The notes under the pieces are model-generated. The model was not told where the DNA came from. It searched no databases and was given only the letters and a program-made list of their open reading frames with translations. The translations under genes were made by a program, and so were the position numbers. From Akkermansia muciniphila (GTDB lineage Bacteria; Verrucomicrobiota; Verrucomicrobiia; Opitutales; Opitutaceae), in the NCBI GenBank assembly GCA_945888375.1, contig CAMCZZ010000017.1, positions 1 to 64,000 of the forward strand: 64,000 nucleotides of DNA. Direction: 5' to 3'. How positions within the stretch are numbered: the first letter of the stretch is position 1; every line of letters starts with the position of its first letter. Shown one piece after another: positions 18,401 to 26,540 of the stretch.

Positions 18401-19061
18401 CCTGTCGCTCTACCGAAAGAATCTCACCGACGGCGAGACCCACTACACCCGCCTCGGGACCCTTGACCTTTCCACCAGCGCCAACCCCGCCCTCTCCACC
18501 GGCACCGGCGATGGCGCCGACTGGGATGCCGGCGTCTTTTCGCTCGGCCGCGGCCTCTACAACGGCGGACACACCGACCGCTTTTTCGGTTACCTCGACG
18601 ATATCCGCCTGAGCGAAGGCGCGCTCGCTCCAGCGAGCTTTCTCTACTCGCCACCGGTGCCCACCTACGCGACCTGGATCGCCAGCTACCCCGGCGCGGC
18701 CGCGCAGACTGCCTTTGACGCCGACCCGGATGGCGACGGCCTGGCGAACGGACTAGAAGCCGTTTTCGGCACCCACCCCGGCTCGCCCTCCGCCGGGCTG
18801 CGCGACGTGGCACGTAGCGCGACAACGCTGACTTTCGCGCATCCGCAAAATGCGACCGCCGCAGCCGATATCACCACGACCTATGAATGGTCGCGCGACC
18901 TCCAAACTTGGCATGCGTCCGGTGTCACGGTCGATGGCACCGGCGTGACTTTGTCGGCTATCGCCAGCACCCCGCAGGCGGGCACCACCACCGTCACGGC
19001 CACGATCATCGGGGCGAATCCCGATCGCCTGTTCGTGCGGCTGCGGGCGAGCACGTTTTGA
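15483..19061 (+). CDS. Giant secreted LamG/Ig protein with zinc-protease-like N-terminus
   Basis: 1192 residues. After a signal region (about 1-38) there is a domain (about 40-205) with HEAAHTFGMGTH at 110-121. This resembles the HExxHxxGxxH zinc motif of metzincin peptidases but has the last His one residue later. Then come an Ig-like domain (about 206-280), a LamG/concanavalin-type domain (about 282-482), a cadherin-like domain (about 485-580), an unassigned beta-rich segment (about 585-790) and a second LamG (about 795-1060). The last 130 residues contain DADPDGDGLANGLEAVFG and end in DRLFVRLRAS, a module shared with three other giant proteins here. It is extracellular; binding of plant polysaccharide or protein is inferred. 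Confidence 0.75.
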   Translation: MLPISFDGPPSFRVAVAPQSLRTALFLVMAGIVPAARGDITYTLQFDPASSALAQQVANSVAVAAAFYNQNGSFNKHWNVYYNAGIPTAEANYTGYMGFGGTRNERVVFHEAAHTFGMGTHGTYPGLISGGVWKGFYGNRAQAESFAAYADGLHGDGHAIWPGGFNYDNEDGTATRYHHTRVMAGIRADMGILSYTREARHEAVVYGETAVFQIESPLAGTWQWYRNDVALFNGGNVSGANTATLRITDVQPAHAGSYRCTVTGANETLNSRPRQLWVHPAPLVGQWDFNGTPADATGTHAGVATGSPVYVAGRSGQAVDLDGADDFITLPAAAGRLRELTVATWVNWDGGGDWQRIFDFGTGTNQYLFLTPRAGGAGLRLALRDAFNGRDVEFVVNSTTLPTGQWVHLVAVLRERYLTLYVNGRAIGSVFDLRSSPADFPTTQNYIGKSQFADPLFNGRVDDFRVYARALGGADVWTLWGQSANQPPVFSVSTLTLPAASAVEPYAAQNLAPYASDPDGQALTFTKLDGPAWLSVAANGQLSGQPGPENAGDNLFVVRLTDTAGASSDITLTIPVQTPPPAIVTAGASVPVSDADDISWFAANLGELDGIDGAASASTNDASTYVAADRTSKGQTFTTGSHAQGYHLQSFTVQHVTWPVLTAPGTSYDLQPGDTWRVQIGTLAGTTKQALLNYVATYDGAALTGSGNTGTGRHLTFNLSALGLQLAAGTPYYFEVAPLNGAPFFELASSRTGSYAGGTAFRGNSVGTIGTQIVPLTGDYVFHVNLTRRQPQTPATVAYWTFEEGGVANTYVPYTRTNSGQYDGTLLDLSGHANHASAWAGNWHWYRSIVPAATTPQTGLANTRSLQNANSFPALSAIGTGLTTWSPSQWTLEAVIRPDNAANGYQTIIGRDSRGAHTPDPALAALYFGLAPSGNLRAAFTDAAGNLWNLTSAAGAIQSGKWHALAATSDGVTLSLYRKNLTDGETHYTRLGTLDLSTSANPALSTGTGDGADWDAGVFSLGRGLYNGGHTDRFFGYLDDIRLSEGALAPASFLYSPPVPTYATWIASYPGAAAQTAFDADPDGDGLANGLEAVFGTHPGSPSAGLRDVARSATTLTFAHPQNATAAADITTTYEWSRDLQTWHASGVTVDGTGVTLSAIASTPQAGTTTVTATIIGANPDRLFVRLRASTF

Positions 19062-19188
19062 GTCGGACCCAGCGACATTCGTGACGCCCTCACCGGATCA
19101 TACCTGGCCACGTAGATTTAGCCCGCATACCGCGATTATCCCGGCGACGTATCGCCCGAGTTTTTGATTAGTTGCGGAATCCGCGGCC

Positions 19189-20835
19189 TCAACGACTCAA
19201 CCTGAAGGCGCCGAAGTCGGCGTGAGCCGCCGTCAACGTGGCCCCCTGCGTAGCGCGACAGAATACGCCCACCTTGGCGCCAACCCAGCGGCTTGCGCTG
19301 GCCGTGAAGGGGGCGCCCAGCGCCACGAAGGGCGCGGAGTCACCCTTCGCCGGCCGGTAGTAAAAACGACAGACGAGATCGGCCTCGACCTCCACCCTAA
19401 GCTCAACCGCTTGGCCGGGCGACCAAGGCAACGTCGCCACCACCGTCTCGCCCCCTCCTTTATCAGCCCGAGCGCAATGCACCTGCACCAGATCCTGGAA
19501 GCCACCCGCACGGGCACAAAGACCGATCCAGCCATAGTCATAGCCAAAAATGATCAAGCCCGCGCGTGCGTCCCCGGCTGAACCGTCCAAGACCAGTGTG
19601 GTCTGTGCCGTGAATGCCGGCGCGGGAAACTTCTGCATCAGGAGATTGGGCGCCAGCCAGAGCGAATCCGCCGCCGACGCCGGCACCGCTCGCAGCCGCA
19701 GACCCGCCTCATCCCCTGCGCGAGGCAGAACCCAGTCCGCGTCGGGATTCCCCTGCCATTGCCACTGGAGCCCAGGTTTACCGGAGCCGAAGTCATCGCT
19801 CGTCGCCGGCTCCCGCGCCGGTTGCAAAGGCAAATCGGGCTTGGCGTGCGCCAGCACCGGCTCGCCCGTGCCGTCTCCGTCCGCATCGTCGCCCATCACG
19901 GGCCAACCGTCCGCCCGCCAACTCATGGGCTGCAAATGCACCACGCGCCCATGCGCCGGCATTTCCTGGAAGTGAAAAAACCAGTCCTGCCCGCCCGGCG
20001 TGGTCACCCACGCGCCCTGGTGCGGTCCGTTGACCGGCGTGCCGCCCTGCGCGAGCACGATGCGGTTTTCGTAAGGCCCAAGGATCGTGCGCGACCGAAA
20101 CACCGCCTGATAACCTTCGGCCACGCCGCCCGCCGGGGCGAAGACGTAATACCAGCCGTCGCGCTTGTAGAGCTTAGGCCCCTCCAAGGTCCGCCAGCCG
20201 GGCAGCTGATCGCCGTCGATCACCACCCGCCCCTCGTCCAGCACGCGGGCGCCGTCCGGACTCATTTCGTGCAAGGTCAGCCGGTTGTTGATCCCCGACC
20301 GGCTCTTCGCCCAGCCGTGGATCAACCAGGCGCGGCCGTCATCGTCCCAGAGCGGACACGGATCGATCAGCCCGCGCCCCGGAAGCAGCAAGTGCGGCTC
20401 GCTCCACGCCCCGCGTGGATCGTCCGCCGTGATGACATAGAGACCAAAGTCGGGATCCGGATAAAAAATCCAGAACCGCCCGGCATGGTAGCGCAGAGCC
20501 GGCGCCCATACGCCTTCGCCGTGACGCGGTTTGCTGAAATGCTCCGTCGGCACGAGCGCCGGCAAGGCGTGGTTGACCAGAGTCCAGTTGACCAGGTCCC
20601 GCGAGTGCAGGATGGGCAGGCCGGGCACGTGGCCAAAGCTGGAGGAGGTCATCCAATAGTCCTCGCCCACCCGGATCGCATCGGGATCGGAGTAGTCGGC
20701 ATGGAGAACCGGGTTGCGATAGGTGCCGTCGCCCTGGTCCGCCACCCAGGGCGAAGCCGCGGCGGGACCGGCGGCGATTTCAGGCCGCAAACCAATAAGC
20801 GAGGTGGCGATCATAAGGGCAAAAAAACGCGACAT
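19189..20835 (-). CDS. GH43 glycosidase (beta-xylosidase/arabinofuranosidase type)
   Basis: A 548-residue secreted glycoside hydrolase. After a signal peptide (about 1-27), the five-bladed propeller starts with GTYRNPVLHADYSDPDAI, where D50 is the likely catalytic base. IDPCP (D158) matches the pKa-modulating Asp and LEGPKLYKRDGWYY (E218) the acid. The second half (about 340-548) is a beta-sandwich of the GH43 C-terminal type. Such enzymes release xylose or arabinose from side chains, here probably of pectin or associated xylan. It is the last gene of a three-gene minus-strand operon, 9 bases after the esterase gene. Confidence 0.87.
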   Translation of the reverse strand: MSRFFALMIATSLIGLRPEIAAGPAAASPWVADQGDGTYRNPVLHADYSDPDAIRVGEDYWMTSSSFGHVPGLPILHSRDLVNWTLVNHALPALVPTEHFSKPRHGEGVWAPALRYHAGRFWIFYPDPDFGLYVITADDPRGAWSEPHLLLPGRGLIDPCPLWDDDGRAWLIHGWAKSRSGINNRLTLHEMSPDGARVLDEGRVVIDGDQLPGWRTLEGPKLYKRDGWYYVFAPAGGVAEGYQAVFRSRTILGPYENRIVLAQGGTPVNGPHQGAWVTTPGGQDWFFHFQEMPAHGRVVHLQPMSWRADGWPVMGDDADGDGTGEPVLAHAKPDLPLQPAREPATSDDFGSGKPGLQWQWQGNPDADWVLPRAGDEAGLRLRAVPASAADSLWLAPNLLMQKFPAPAFTAQTTLVLDGSAGDARAGLIIFGYDYGWIGLCARAGGFQDLVQVHCARADKGGGETVVATLPWSPGQAVELRVEVEADLVCRFYYRPAKGDSAPFVALGAPFTASASRWVGAKVGVFCRATQGATLTAAHADFGAFRLSR

Positions 20836-20844
20836 TTAAAAAAA

Positions 20845-21723
20845 TTAGCGCCCGGCCTGAGCGGGCCCCAGCTTGGAATGCAGCCAGTCGGTCAACACTC
20901 GCGACCAGCCTGGATCGGCAGCCGACCACTCCGCGAGGCGATGACCGGCGCCAGGCAAGACGTGCAATTCGCAATCGCCCTCCAGGGCAAGCAAGCGCGC
21001 CCGAAACGCGATCGATTGATCGAGCGCCACCGTTTTATCCGCGTCGCCATGCAACAACAGCGTGGGCGGATAACCCGCCTTGACCACATTCACAGGCGAT
21101 TGCGCGGCGAGAAACGCCAGGTTCTCCGGGGACATCTCGGCCTTCAGACCAAACAAGGCCTGCAACGAGGTGCTCGGCGCCCCGCGCCGCTTGGAATCGG
21201 ACTCGAGATCGCTCACCGCCGCGCACCCCACCACCGCACGCACCGGAGTCGCACCCCCTTCCGCCGCCACCGCAGCGAAAAGCGCGATGTGTCCGCCGGC
21301 GGAATGCCCCATGATGGCGATACGGTCCGGATCACCGCCAAACTCCGCCGCGTGCGCGCGCACCCACGCCACCGCCGCGCGCGTGTCTTCGAGACAGGCC
21401 GGCCAGCGATTGGCCGGCGCCAGGCGATAGTTGATCGACACCCACACGAAGCCCGCCTCGGTGAGCGGCTCAAACCAAGGCCGGATGTCCGCGCCCGCGC
21501 CGGGTTTTTCCGTGCCCGCTTTATCCCCGCCCGACCAGCCGCCGCCATGCACTAAAATAACCACCGGAAAAGGCCCCTGGCCGTCAGGCCTGGCAATATC
21601 GAGCCGCAGCGTTTCCCCGCCGGCCTCGCCATACACGACGTCGCGCCGCACTTCGACGGCACCAAGCCCGGCGACACCCGCGAAAAAAAACCCGGTCAGG
21701 ACAATAAAAGTGGAAACGCGCAT
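20845..21723 (-). CDS. Secreted alpha/beta hydrolase (carbohydrate esterase type)
   Basis: A 292-residue protein with an N-terminal signal region MRVSTFIVLTGFFFAGVAGL. It has the oxyanion motif HGGGW (59-63), the nucleophile elbow GHSAGG (S141), the acid in LLHGDADKTV and the His in LPGAGHRL. This is the BD-FAE/acetyl esterase-lipase group, whose members remove acetyl or feruloyl groups from plant polysaccharides. The gene is placed between the transporter (3 bases upstream) and GH43 (9 bases downstream), so a deacetylating role is a reasonable inference. Confidence 0.82.
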   Translation of the reverse strand: MRVSTFIVLTGFFFAGVAGLGAVEVRRDVVYGEAGGETLRLDIARPDGQGPFPVVILVHGGGWSGGDKAGTEKPGAGADIRPWFEPLTEAGFVWVSINYRLAPANRWPACLEDTRAAVAWVRAHAAEFGGDPDRIAIMGHSAGGHIALFAAVAAEGGATPVRAVVGCAAVSDLESDSKRRGAPSTSLQALFGLKAEMSPENLAFLAAQSPVNVVKAGYPPTLLLHGDADKTVALDQSIAFRARLLALEGDCELHVLPGAGHRLAEWSAADPGWSRVLTDWLHSKLGPAQAGR

Positions 21724-21726
21724 GGT

Positions 21727-23091
21727 TTAGTTAGAGTTGGCCTTATCCGAGGTTACCCCGATACGCGGCACGAGCATCTGCACGATCGCCAGCGAAATAA
21801 GGTAAAGCAGAGAGGCGGCGGCGAAGATCAGCGAGTAACTGCCGGTTTTTTGCAGCACCAACCCGATGACCTCCGCGACAACCGCCCCGGTCATGAAACA
21901 TACAAATCCACCCAAACCCACCGTCGAGCTGATTGCCTGCTTCGGCATCGTATCCGAGACCACACTGAAGAGATTGGCGGACCAGCCCTGGTGGGCCGAA
22001 CCGGCCAGGCCGACGATCAGCACCGCGACCAACGCGGAGGGCGCGTGGGGCGCGAGACAGATGGGGACCACCGAAGCGGCGCAAATCAGGAGGGTGGTCT
22101 TGCGTGCCTTGTTCACCGACCAGCCCAGATTCAGCAAACGCCCGGCCAGCCAGCCACCCGTCACTCCGCCCACCGAGGCGAAGAAATAAAATACCGCTGT
22201 CCACTTCCCGACCTCAGCCAGTTCCAGCTTGAAGGTCTTGTGCATGAAATCCGGGAAATAAAACATATAGATACCCCACACCGGCCCCGCCAGCACGCTC
22301 GCCGCCAGATAAGCCCAGACCGCCCGGTAGCGCAGCAACGAGAACCAGGATACCCTTTCCTTGGGCTCCTCGACCGGAACCACGCCGGAACGTATGTAGT
22401 CGAGCTCGGCCGCCGAGAGCCGCGGATGCTTCTCCGGCGAATCGTAAAGCCACCACCACAAGGCCAGCCAGACGACCCCGAGCGCGCCGGTGACATAGAA
22501 GGTCGCCGCCCACCCCAGGTGGCCATAAATCCACGGCACTACGATGGGACAAAGGATCGCGCCGACATTGGTGCCGGCGTTAAAAATCCCTGTCGCCAAA
22601 GCTCGTTCCTTCACGGGAAACCACTCCGCCACCGTCTTGATCGCCGCCGGGAAATTCCCGCCCTCGGTCAAGCCCAGCGCCACCCGCGCCGACATGAAGC
22701 CGAGCACCGTGGCGGGCAATACCCACGGCGCAGACGCCCCCAGCCAGGTCAGGTCGATGGTCAACTTCAGGTCGGGCGCGATCAGACTGACCAACCCGTG
22801 CCCCGCCGCCGCCAGACTCCACAAAAAGACAAACCACGGCAGCCCGCGCTTGACCCCCAGCCGATCCACCACGCGACCGCCGAAAAGATAGCCAAAGGCA
22901 TACGCCATTTGAAAGGCCGACGCGATGTGCGCGTAGTCCGTCTCGCTCCAACGCAACTCGTCGCTCAGCGGCTGCTTCAGGATGCCGATGATATTTCGGT
23001 CGATGTAATTGAGCGCGACGGAGCCGAAAAGCAGACCACAAATGGTCCAACGAAAACGGCCCGGCTCGGGAGAGGCAGGGGAAACGGGCAT
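21727..23091 (-). CDS. MFS transporter, ACS family
   Basis: A 454-residue 12-helix transporter. The start at 23091 (MPVSPASPEPGRFRWTICGL) is preferred over an upstream one that adds a Gly-rich stretch. Family signatures are LNYIDRNIIGILK, GLTEGGNFPAAIKTVAEWFP and ATGIFNAGTNVGAI. It is homologous to the transporter at 11672-13006 but clearly diverged. It heads the operon with the esterase and GH43 genes and is divergent from the GH28 gene across a palindrome. A uronate or oligosaccharide acid is the likely substrate. Confidence 0.85.
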   Translation of the reverse strand: MPVSPASPEPGRFRWTICGLLFGSVALNYIDRNIIGILKQPLSDELRWSETDYAHIASAFQMAYAFGYLFGGRVVDRLGVKRGLPWFVFLWSLAAAGHGLVSLIAPDLKLTIDLTWLGASAPWVLPATVLGFMSARVALGLTEGGNFPAAIKTVAEWFPVKERALATGIFNAGTNVGAILCPIVVPWIYGHLGWAATFYVTGALGVVWLALWWWLYDSPEKHPRLSAAELDYIRSGVVPVEEPKERVSWFSLLRYRAVWAYLAASVLAGPVWGIYMFYFPDFMHKTFKLELAEVGKWTAVFYFFASVGGVTGGWLAGRLLNLGWSVNKARKTTLLICAASVVPICLAPHAPSALVAVLIVGLAGSAHQGWSANLFSVVSDTMPKQAISSTVGLGGFVCFMTGAVVAEVIGLVLQKTGSYSLIFAAASLLYLISLAIVQMLVPRIGVTSDKANSN

Positions 23092-23146
23092 AAGGGGTCC
23101 GGCTAATCCGCCCCAACCCCGCCCTCCGCGCAACCTCCGCCGCCGC

Positions 23147-23170
23147 GCTCATCGTTGCGCAACAATGAGC
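23147..23170. promoter_or_regulatory. 24-base palindrome in the divergent pectin promoter region
   Basis: GCTCATCGTTGC at 23147-23158 is followed by GCAACAATGAGC at 23159-23170. The two halves are reverse complements except for one position pair (C in the left half, A in the right). It lies 56 bases from the start of the minus-strand MFS gene and 173 bases from the plus-strand GH28 gene. Length, symmetry and position make it a strong candidate operator for both operons. The binding protein is not in the window. Confidence 0.6.
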
Positions 23171-23342
23171 ACGCCGCCCCCCTTTGCCTTTTGTTTCCGC
23201 AAGCGTTGGGTTCCGTCATCGCCCCCCCGGGGGTTTGAGGCCCGCCCTTCCCTATGCTTCCCTCGCTGGTCCCAAGCCCGGACCGCCTGCCCCCAAGCCC
23301 GGCCGCCGGCACCCGTTAACCCGACCGCCCTACCCCTCCGCC

Positions 23343-24836
23343 ATGATCCTGCCCCGCCCTCCCCGCCTCCTCCTCGGCGTCCTCCTCGCGTTCACCGGCC
23401 TCGACGCGTGCTTCGCCACGCTGACCGCGCCGGTCGTCCCGGTCGCTCCGGCCACGCCCGTCATCCCCACCCACCGGACCAGCCTGACTGACTTCGGCGG
23501 TGTGCCCGACGGCGAGACGCTCAACACCGCCGCCTTCGCCCGCGCCCTCGCGGCCCTCGCCGAAAAAGGCGGCGGCACCCTGGTCGTGCCACCCGGCGTC
23601 TGGCTCACCGGACCGATCGAACTCCGCAGCCACATCAATCTGCACGTCGAAGCCGGCGCACTCATCCAGTTCTCGCGCGACACGACCCTTTACCCAGTGC
23701 GGGGCTTCGATGCCCGCGGCGAAAAATCCATCGACACCCAGTCCCCGCTCTCCGGTGAAAAACTCGAAGACATTGCCATCACCGGCGCGGGCGTGATCGA
23801 CGGCGGCGGCGACGTCTGGCGCCTGATCAAAAAACCCAAGACCACCGAGCCGTTCTGGAAGGCCCTCGTGGCCTCCGGCGGCGTGCTCAACCCCAAGGGC
23901 ACCGAGTGGTGGCCCAGCCAAGCCGCGATGGACGGCGCCGCCGCCACCGCCGCGCTCGAGGCCGGGGGCTCGCTCGACCCCGCCGCCTACGAACCCTACC
24001 GCCTTTACCTCCGCCCCCGCCTGCTGCGCCTGCTCGACTGCCGCCGCGTGCTGATCGAGGGCGTGACCTTCCGCAACGCCCCCAACTGGACCCTCCACCC
24101 CTGGCTCTGCGAGGACCTGACCCTGCGCGACGTGAAAATCTTCAACGACCGTTGGGCGCAAAACAGCGACGCCATGGACATCGATTCCTGCCGCCGCGTC
24201 CACGTGACCGGGTGCATCATCGACACCGGCGACGACGGCCTCTGCATCAAGTCCGGCAAAGATGCCTCCGGCCGCCGCCTCGGCGTGCCCACCGAAGACG
24301 TGTTGATCGAGAACTGCACCGTCTACGAGGGCCACGGCGGCTTCACCATCGGCAGCGAGATGTCCGGCGGCGTGCGGAACGTCCTCGTGCGCAACTGCAC
24401 CTTCATCGGCACCGCCATCGGCCTCCGCTTCAAAACCGTGCGCGGTCGCGGCGGCGTGGTCGAAAACATCCACATCACCGGCATCCGCATGACCGGTATC
24501 GAGAACGCCGCCATCGATTTCAACTTCTTCTACGCCTCCAACGGCAAACCGACCGAGGCCACGCCGGAACCCACCGTCGAAACGCCGACTTTCCGCCACA
24601 TCCTGATCGAGGATGTGGTCTCCCGCGGCAGCGCCACCCCGCTCGTGATGCGCGGCCTGCCCGAGATGCCGCTGCGCGCCATCACCCTGCGCGACGTGTC
24701 CCTCTCCGCCGCGCGCGGCGCCGATCTGCTCAACTGCGACGGCATCGTCTTCGAACGCGTGCGGATCCGCGCCGCCCAGGGCGAGCCGGTCACCAGCCAG
24801 GCCGTCACCCGCAGCACCCTGACCCTCGTCCCCTGA
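23343..24836 (+). CDS. GH28 polygalacturonase
   Basis: A 497-residue secreted right-handed beta-helix enzyme. The start at 23343 gives MILPRPPRLLLGVLLAFTGL as signal peptide. The domain begins with SLTDFGGVPDGETLNTAAFA and VVPPGVWLTGPIELRSHINL. All catalytic motifs are present: NSDAMDID, DTGDDGLCIKSGK, EGHGGFTIGSE and IGLRFKT. It hydrolyses galacturonic linkages in polygalacturonan or rhamnogalacturonan. It is the first gene of a four-gene plus-strand operon and lies 6 bases from the next gene. Confidence 0.92.
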   Translation: MILPRPPRLLLGVLLAFTGLDACFATLTAPVVPVAPATPVIPTHRTSLTDFGGVPDGETLNTAAFARALAALAEKGGGTLVVPPGVWLTGPIELRSHINLHVEAGALIQFSRDTTLYPVRGFDARGEKSIDTQSPLSGEKLEDIAITGAGVIDGGGDVWRLIKKPKTTEPFWKALVASGGVLNPKGTEWWPSQAAMDGAAATAALEAGGSLDPAAYEPYRLYLRPRLLRLLDCRRVLIEGVTFRNAPNWTLHPWLCEDLTLRDVKIFNDRWAQNSDAMDIDSCRRVHVTGCIIDTGDDGLCIKSGKDASGRRLGVPTEDVLIENCTVYEGHGGFTIGSEMSGGVRNVLVRNCTFIGTAIGLRFKTVRGRGGVVENIHITGIRMTGIENAAIDFNFFYASNGKPTEATPEPTVETPTFRHILIEDVVSRGSATPLVMRGLPEMPLRAITLRDVSLSAARGADLLNCDGIVFERVRIRAAQGEPVTSQAVTRSTLTLVP

Positions 24837-24842
24837 CCCGCC

Positions 24843-26522
24843 ATGCCCCTCACCCGCTTCCTCCGCCTGCCCCTGCTTTGCGCCTTCCTGCTCACGCCCG
24901 CATTTCTCCGCGCGGCCCCGCACTTGGTCCTCGTCGGCGACTCCACCGTGACCGACAACGCCGGCTGGGGCCTCGGCTTCCGGCAGTTTCTCGCCGAGGG
25001 CGTGGAGTTGTCCAACACGGCGCGCGGCGGACGCAGTTCCATGAGCTTTATCGTCGAAGGTTCGTGGACCAAGGCCCTCGCGCTCAAGGGCGACTACTAC
25101 CTCATCCAGTTCGGCCATAACGACGAGCCCGGCAAACCCGGCCGCTCCACCACCGAGGCGGAATACCGTGGCTACCTAGAACGCTACGTGGATGAAACCC
25201 GCGCCGCCGGCGCCACGCCCGTGCTCGTGACCTCACTCGTGCGCCGCCAATTCAAGACCCCGGACAATGCCCACCTGATCACGTCCAGCCTGCAAAACCG
25301 CGCCGAGATCGTGCGCGCCATCGCCCGCGAAAAAAACGTCCCCCTCGTCGAGCTCCACGACCGCAGCAAGGAACTCTGCGAAAAACTCGGCAAGGAAGGC
25401 TGCCTCGTCTTCAGCCCGCCCAAAGAAAACGGCCAGTTCGACGGCACCCACCTCAACGCCGAGGGTTACGTTCGCTTCGGCCGCATCGTCGCCGAGGAAC
25501 TCAGCCGCGCCGTGCCCGCGCTCGCGCCGCTGCTCCGCGCCGAGCCCCGCGACCCGCGGCCCGTCGCTGGGGAGACCCGTCACGACGCGGTCGTCGCCTT
25601 CGACGGTTCCGGCACGCACACGTCCGTGCAGGCCGCCATCGACGCCGCGCCCACCTCCGCCACCGCCGCCAAACCCTTCCGCATCCTGGTCAAATCCGGC
25701 GTCTACCGGGAGCACGTCGTCGTCCCCGCCGACAAACCCTTCCTCCAGCTCCGCGGGGAACCTGGCATGGGGGCCGAGACTGTGATCACGCTGGATACAA
25801 ACGTGAAAACGCCCGTCCCCGGCGACACCGGCGGAAAAACCCTCTCCACCGCCGAGAGTGCCACCGTGCTCGTGCTCGCGTCCGATTTCACCGCCGAAAA
25901 CCTCACCTTTGAAAACACCACCACCCGCGAGCAAAAAGTGCAGGCCCTCGCCTTCTACGTGACCGGCGATCGCGCCATCCTGCGCCGCTGCCGTTTCCTC
26001 GGCTGGCAGGACACGCTCCGCGCCGATTCACCCAAGGGCGGACCGGTCGCACGCCAATACTTCGCCGAGTGCGAGATCACCGGCCACGTTGATTTTATCT
26101 ACGCGGCGGGCACGGCGGTCTTCGATCGCTGCCGCATCCACTGCCGCGCCGACGGCTACATCACCGCCGCGAGCACCCGCGAGGCCGCGCCCTTCGGCTA
26201 CGTTTTCCTCGACTGCGTCGTCACCACCGCGCCCGAAGTCGAGAAAGGCGTCTACCTCGGCCGCCCATGGCGCCCCTTCGCCGCGACCGCGTTCATTCGC
26301 TGCGATTTGCAGGGAAAAATTCGCGCCGAGGGCTGGCACAATTGGGGCAAAACCGAGAACGAAAAAACCGCCCGCTACGCCGAGCATCGCAACACCGGCC
26401 CCGGCGCCGACCGGACCGCGCGGGTCAGCTGGGCGCGCGAACTCACCGAGGCCGAAGCCGCCGCCTACACCGTCCCCAACATCCTCGGCGGCGCCGACGG
26501 CTGGAACCCCGCCACGCGCTGA
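24843..26522 (+). CDS. CE12-CE8 fusion: rhamnogalacturonan acetylesterase plus pectin methylesterase
   Basis: A 559-residue secreted protein with two esterase domains. After the signal peptide (about 1-24), residues about 26-240 are an SGNH hydrolase of the CE12 type. It has GDST (S34), an NTARGGRSS block, FGHNDE, and the catalytic pair D200/H203 in DGTHLNAEG. Residues about 250-550 are a CE8 beta-helix starting VVAFDGSGTHTSVQAAI, with D390 (GWQDT), D417 (GHVDFIYAAG) and R474 (GRPWR). One polypeptide thus removes both acetyl and methyl esters from pectin. It sits between GH28 and an alpha/beta hydrolase gene. Confidence 0.9.
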   Translation: MPLTRFLRLPLLCAFLLTPAFLRAAPHLVLVGDSTVTDNAGWGLGFRQFLAEGVELSNTARGGRSSMSFIVEGSWTKALALKGDYYLIQFGHNDEPGKPGRSTTEAEYRGYLERYVDETRAAGATPVLVTSLVRRQFKTPDNAHLITSSLQNRAEIVRAIAREKNVPLVELHDRSKELCEKLGKEGCLVFSPPKENGQFDGTHLNAEGYVRFGRIVAEELSRAVPALAPLLRAEPRDPRPVAGETRHDAVVAFDGSGTHTSVQAAIDAAPTSATAAKPFRILVKSGVYREHVVVPADKPFLQLRGEPGMGAETVITLDTNVKTPVPGDTGGKTLSTAESATVLVLASDFTAENLTFENTTTREQKVQALAFYVTGDRAILRRCRFLGWQDTLRADSPKGGPVARQYFAECEITGHVDFIYAAGTAVFDRCRIHCRADGYITAASTREAAPFGYVFLDCVVTTAPEVEKGVYLGRPWRPFAATAFIRCDLQGKIRAEGWHNWGKTENEKTARYAEHRNTGPGADRTARVSWARELTEAEAAAYTVPNILGGADGWNPATR

Positions 26523-26540
26523 GACCACCCGCGTTTTATC

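Noticed and set aside
16470-18572. 700-residue open frame on the minus strand, opposite the LamG/Ig giant gene
   Set aside because: It mirrors the third-position GC bias of the real plus-strand gene, has a Gly/Ala/Val/Glu-rich composition and no recognisable motif.
21850-23106. 418-residue open frame on the plus strand, opposite the second MFS transporter
   Set aside because: Composition rich in Arg, Gln and Pro, with no domain; the transporter on the minus strand is unambiguous.
23316-25118. 600-residue open frame on the minus strand, opposite GH28 and CE12-CE8
   Set aside because: It spans the junction of two clear genes on the opposite strand and is Gly/Ala/Glu-rich, a typical antisense shadow.
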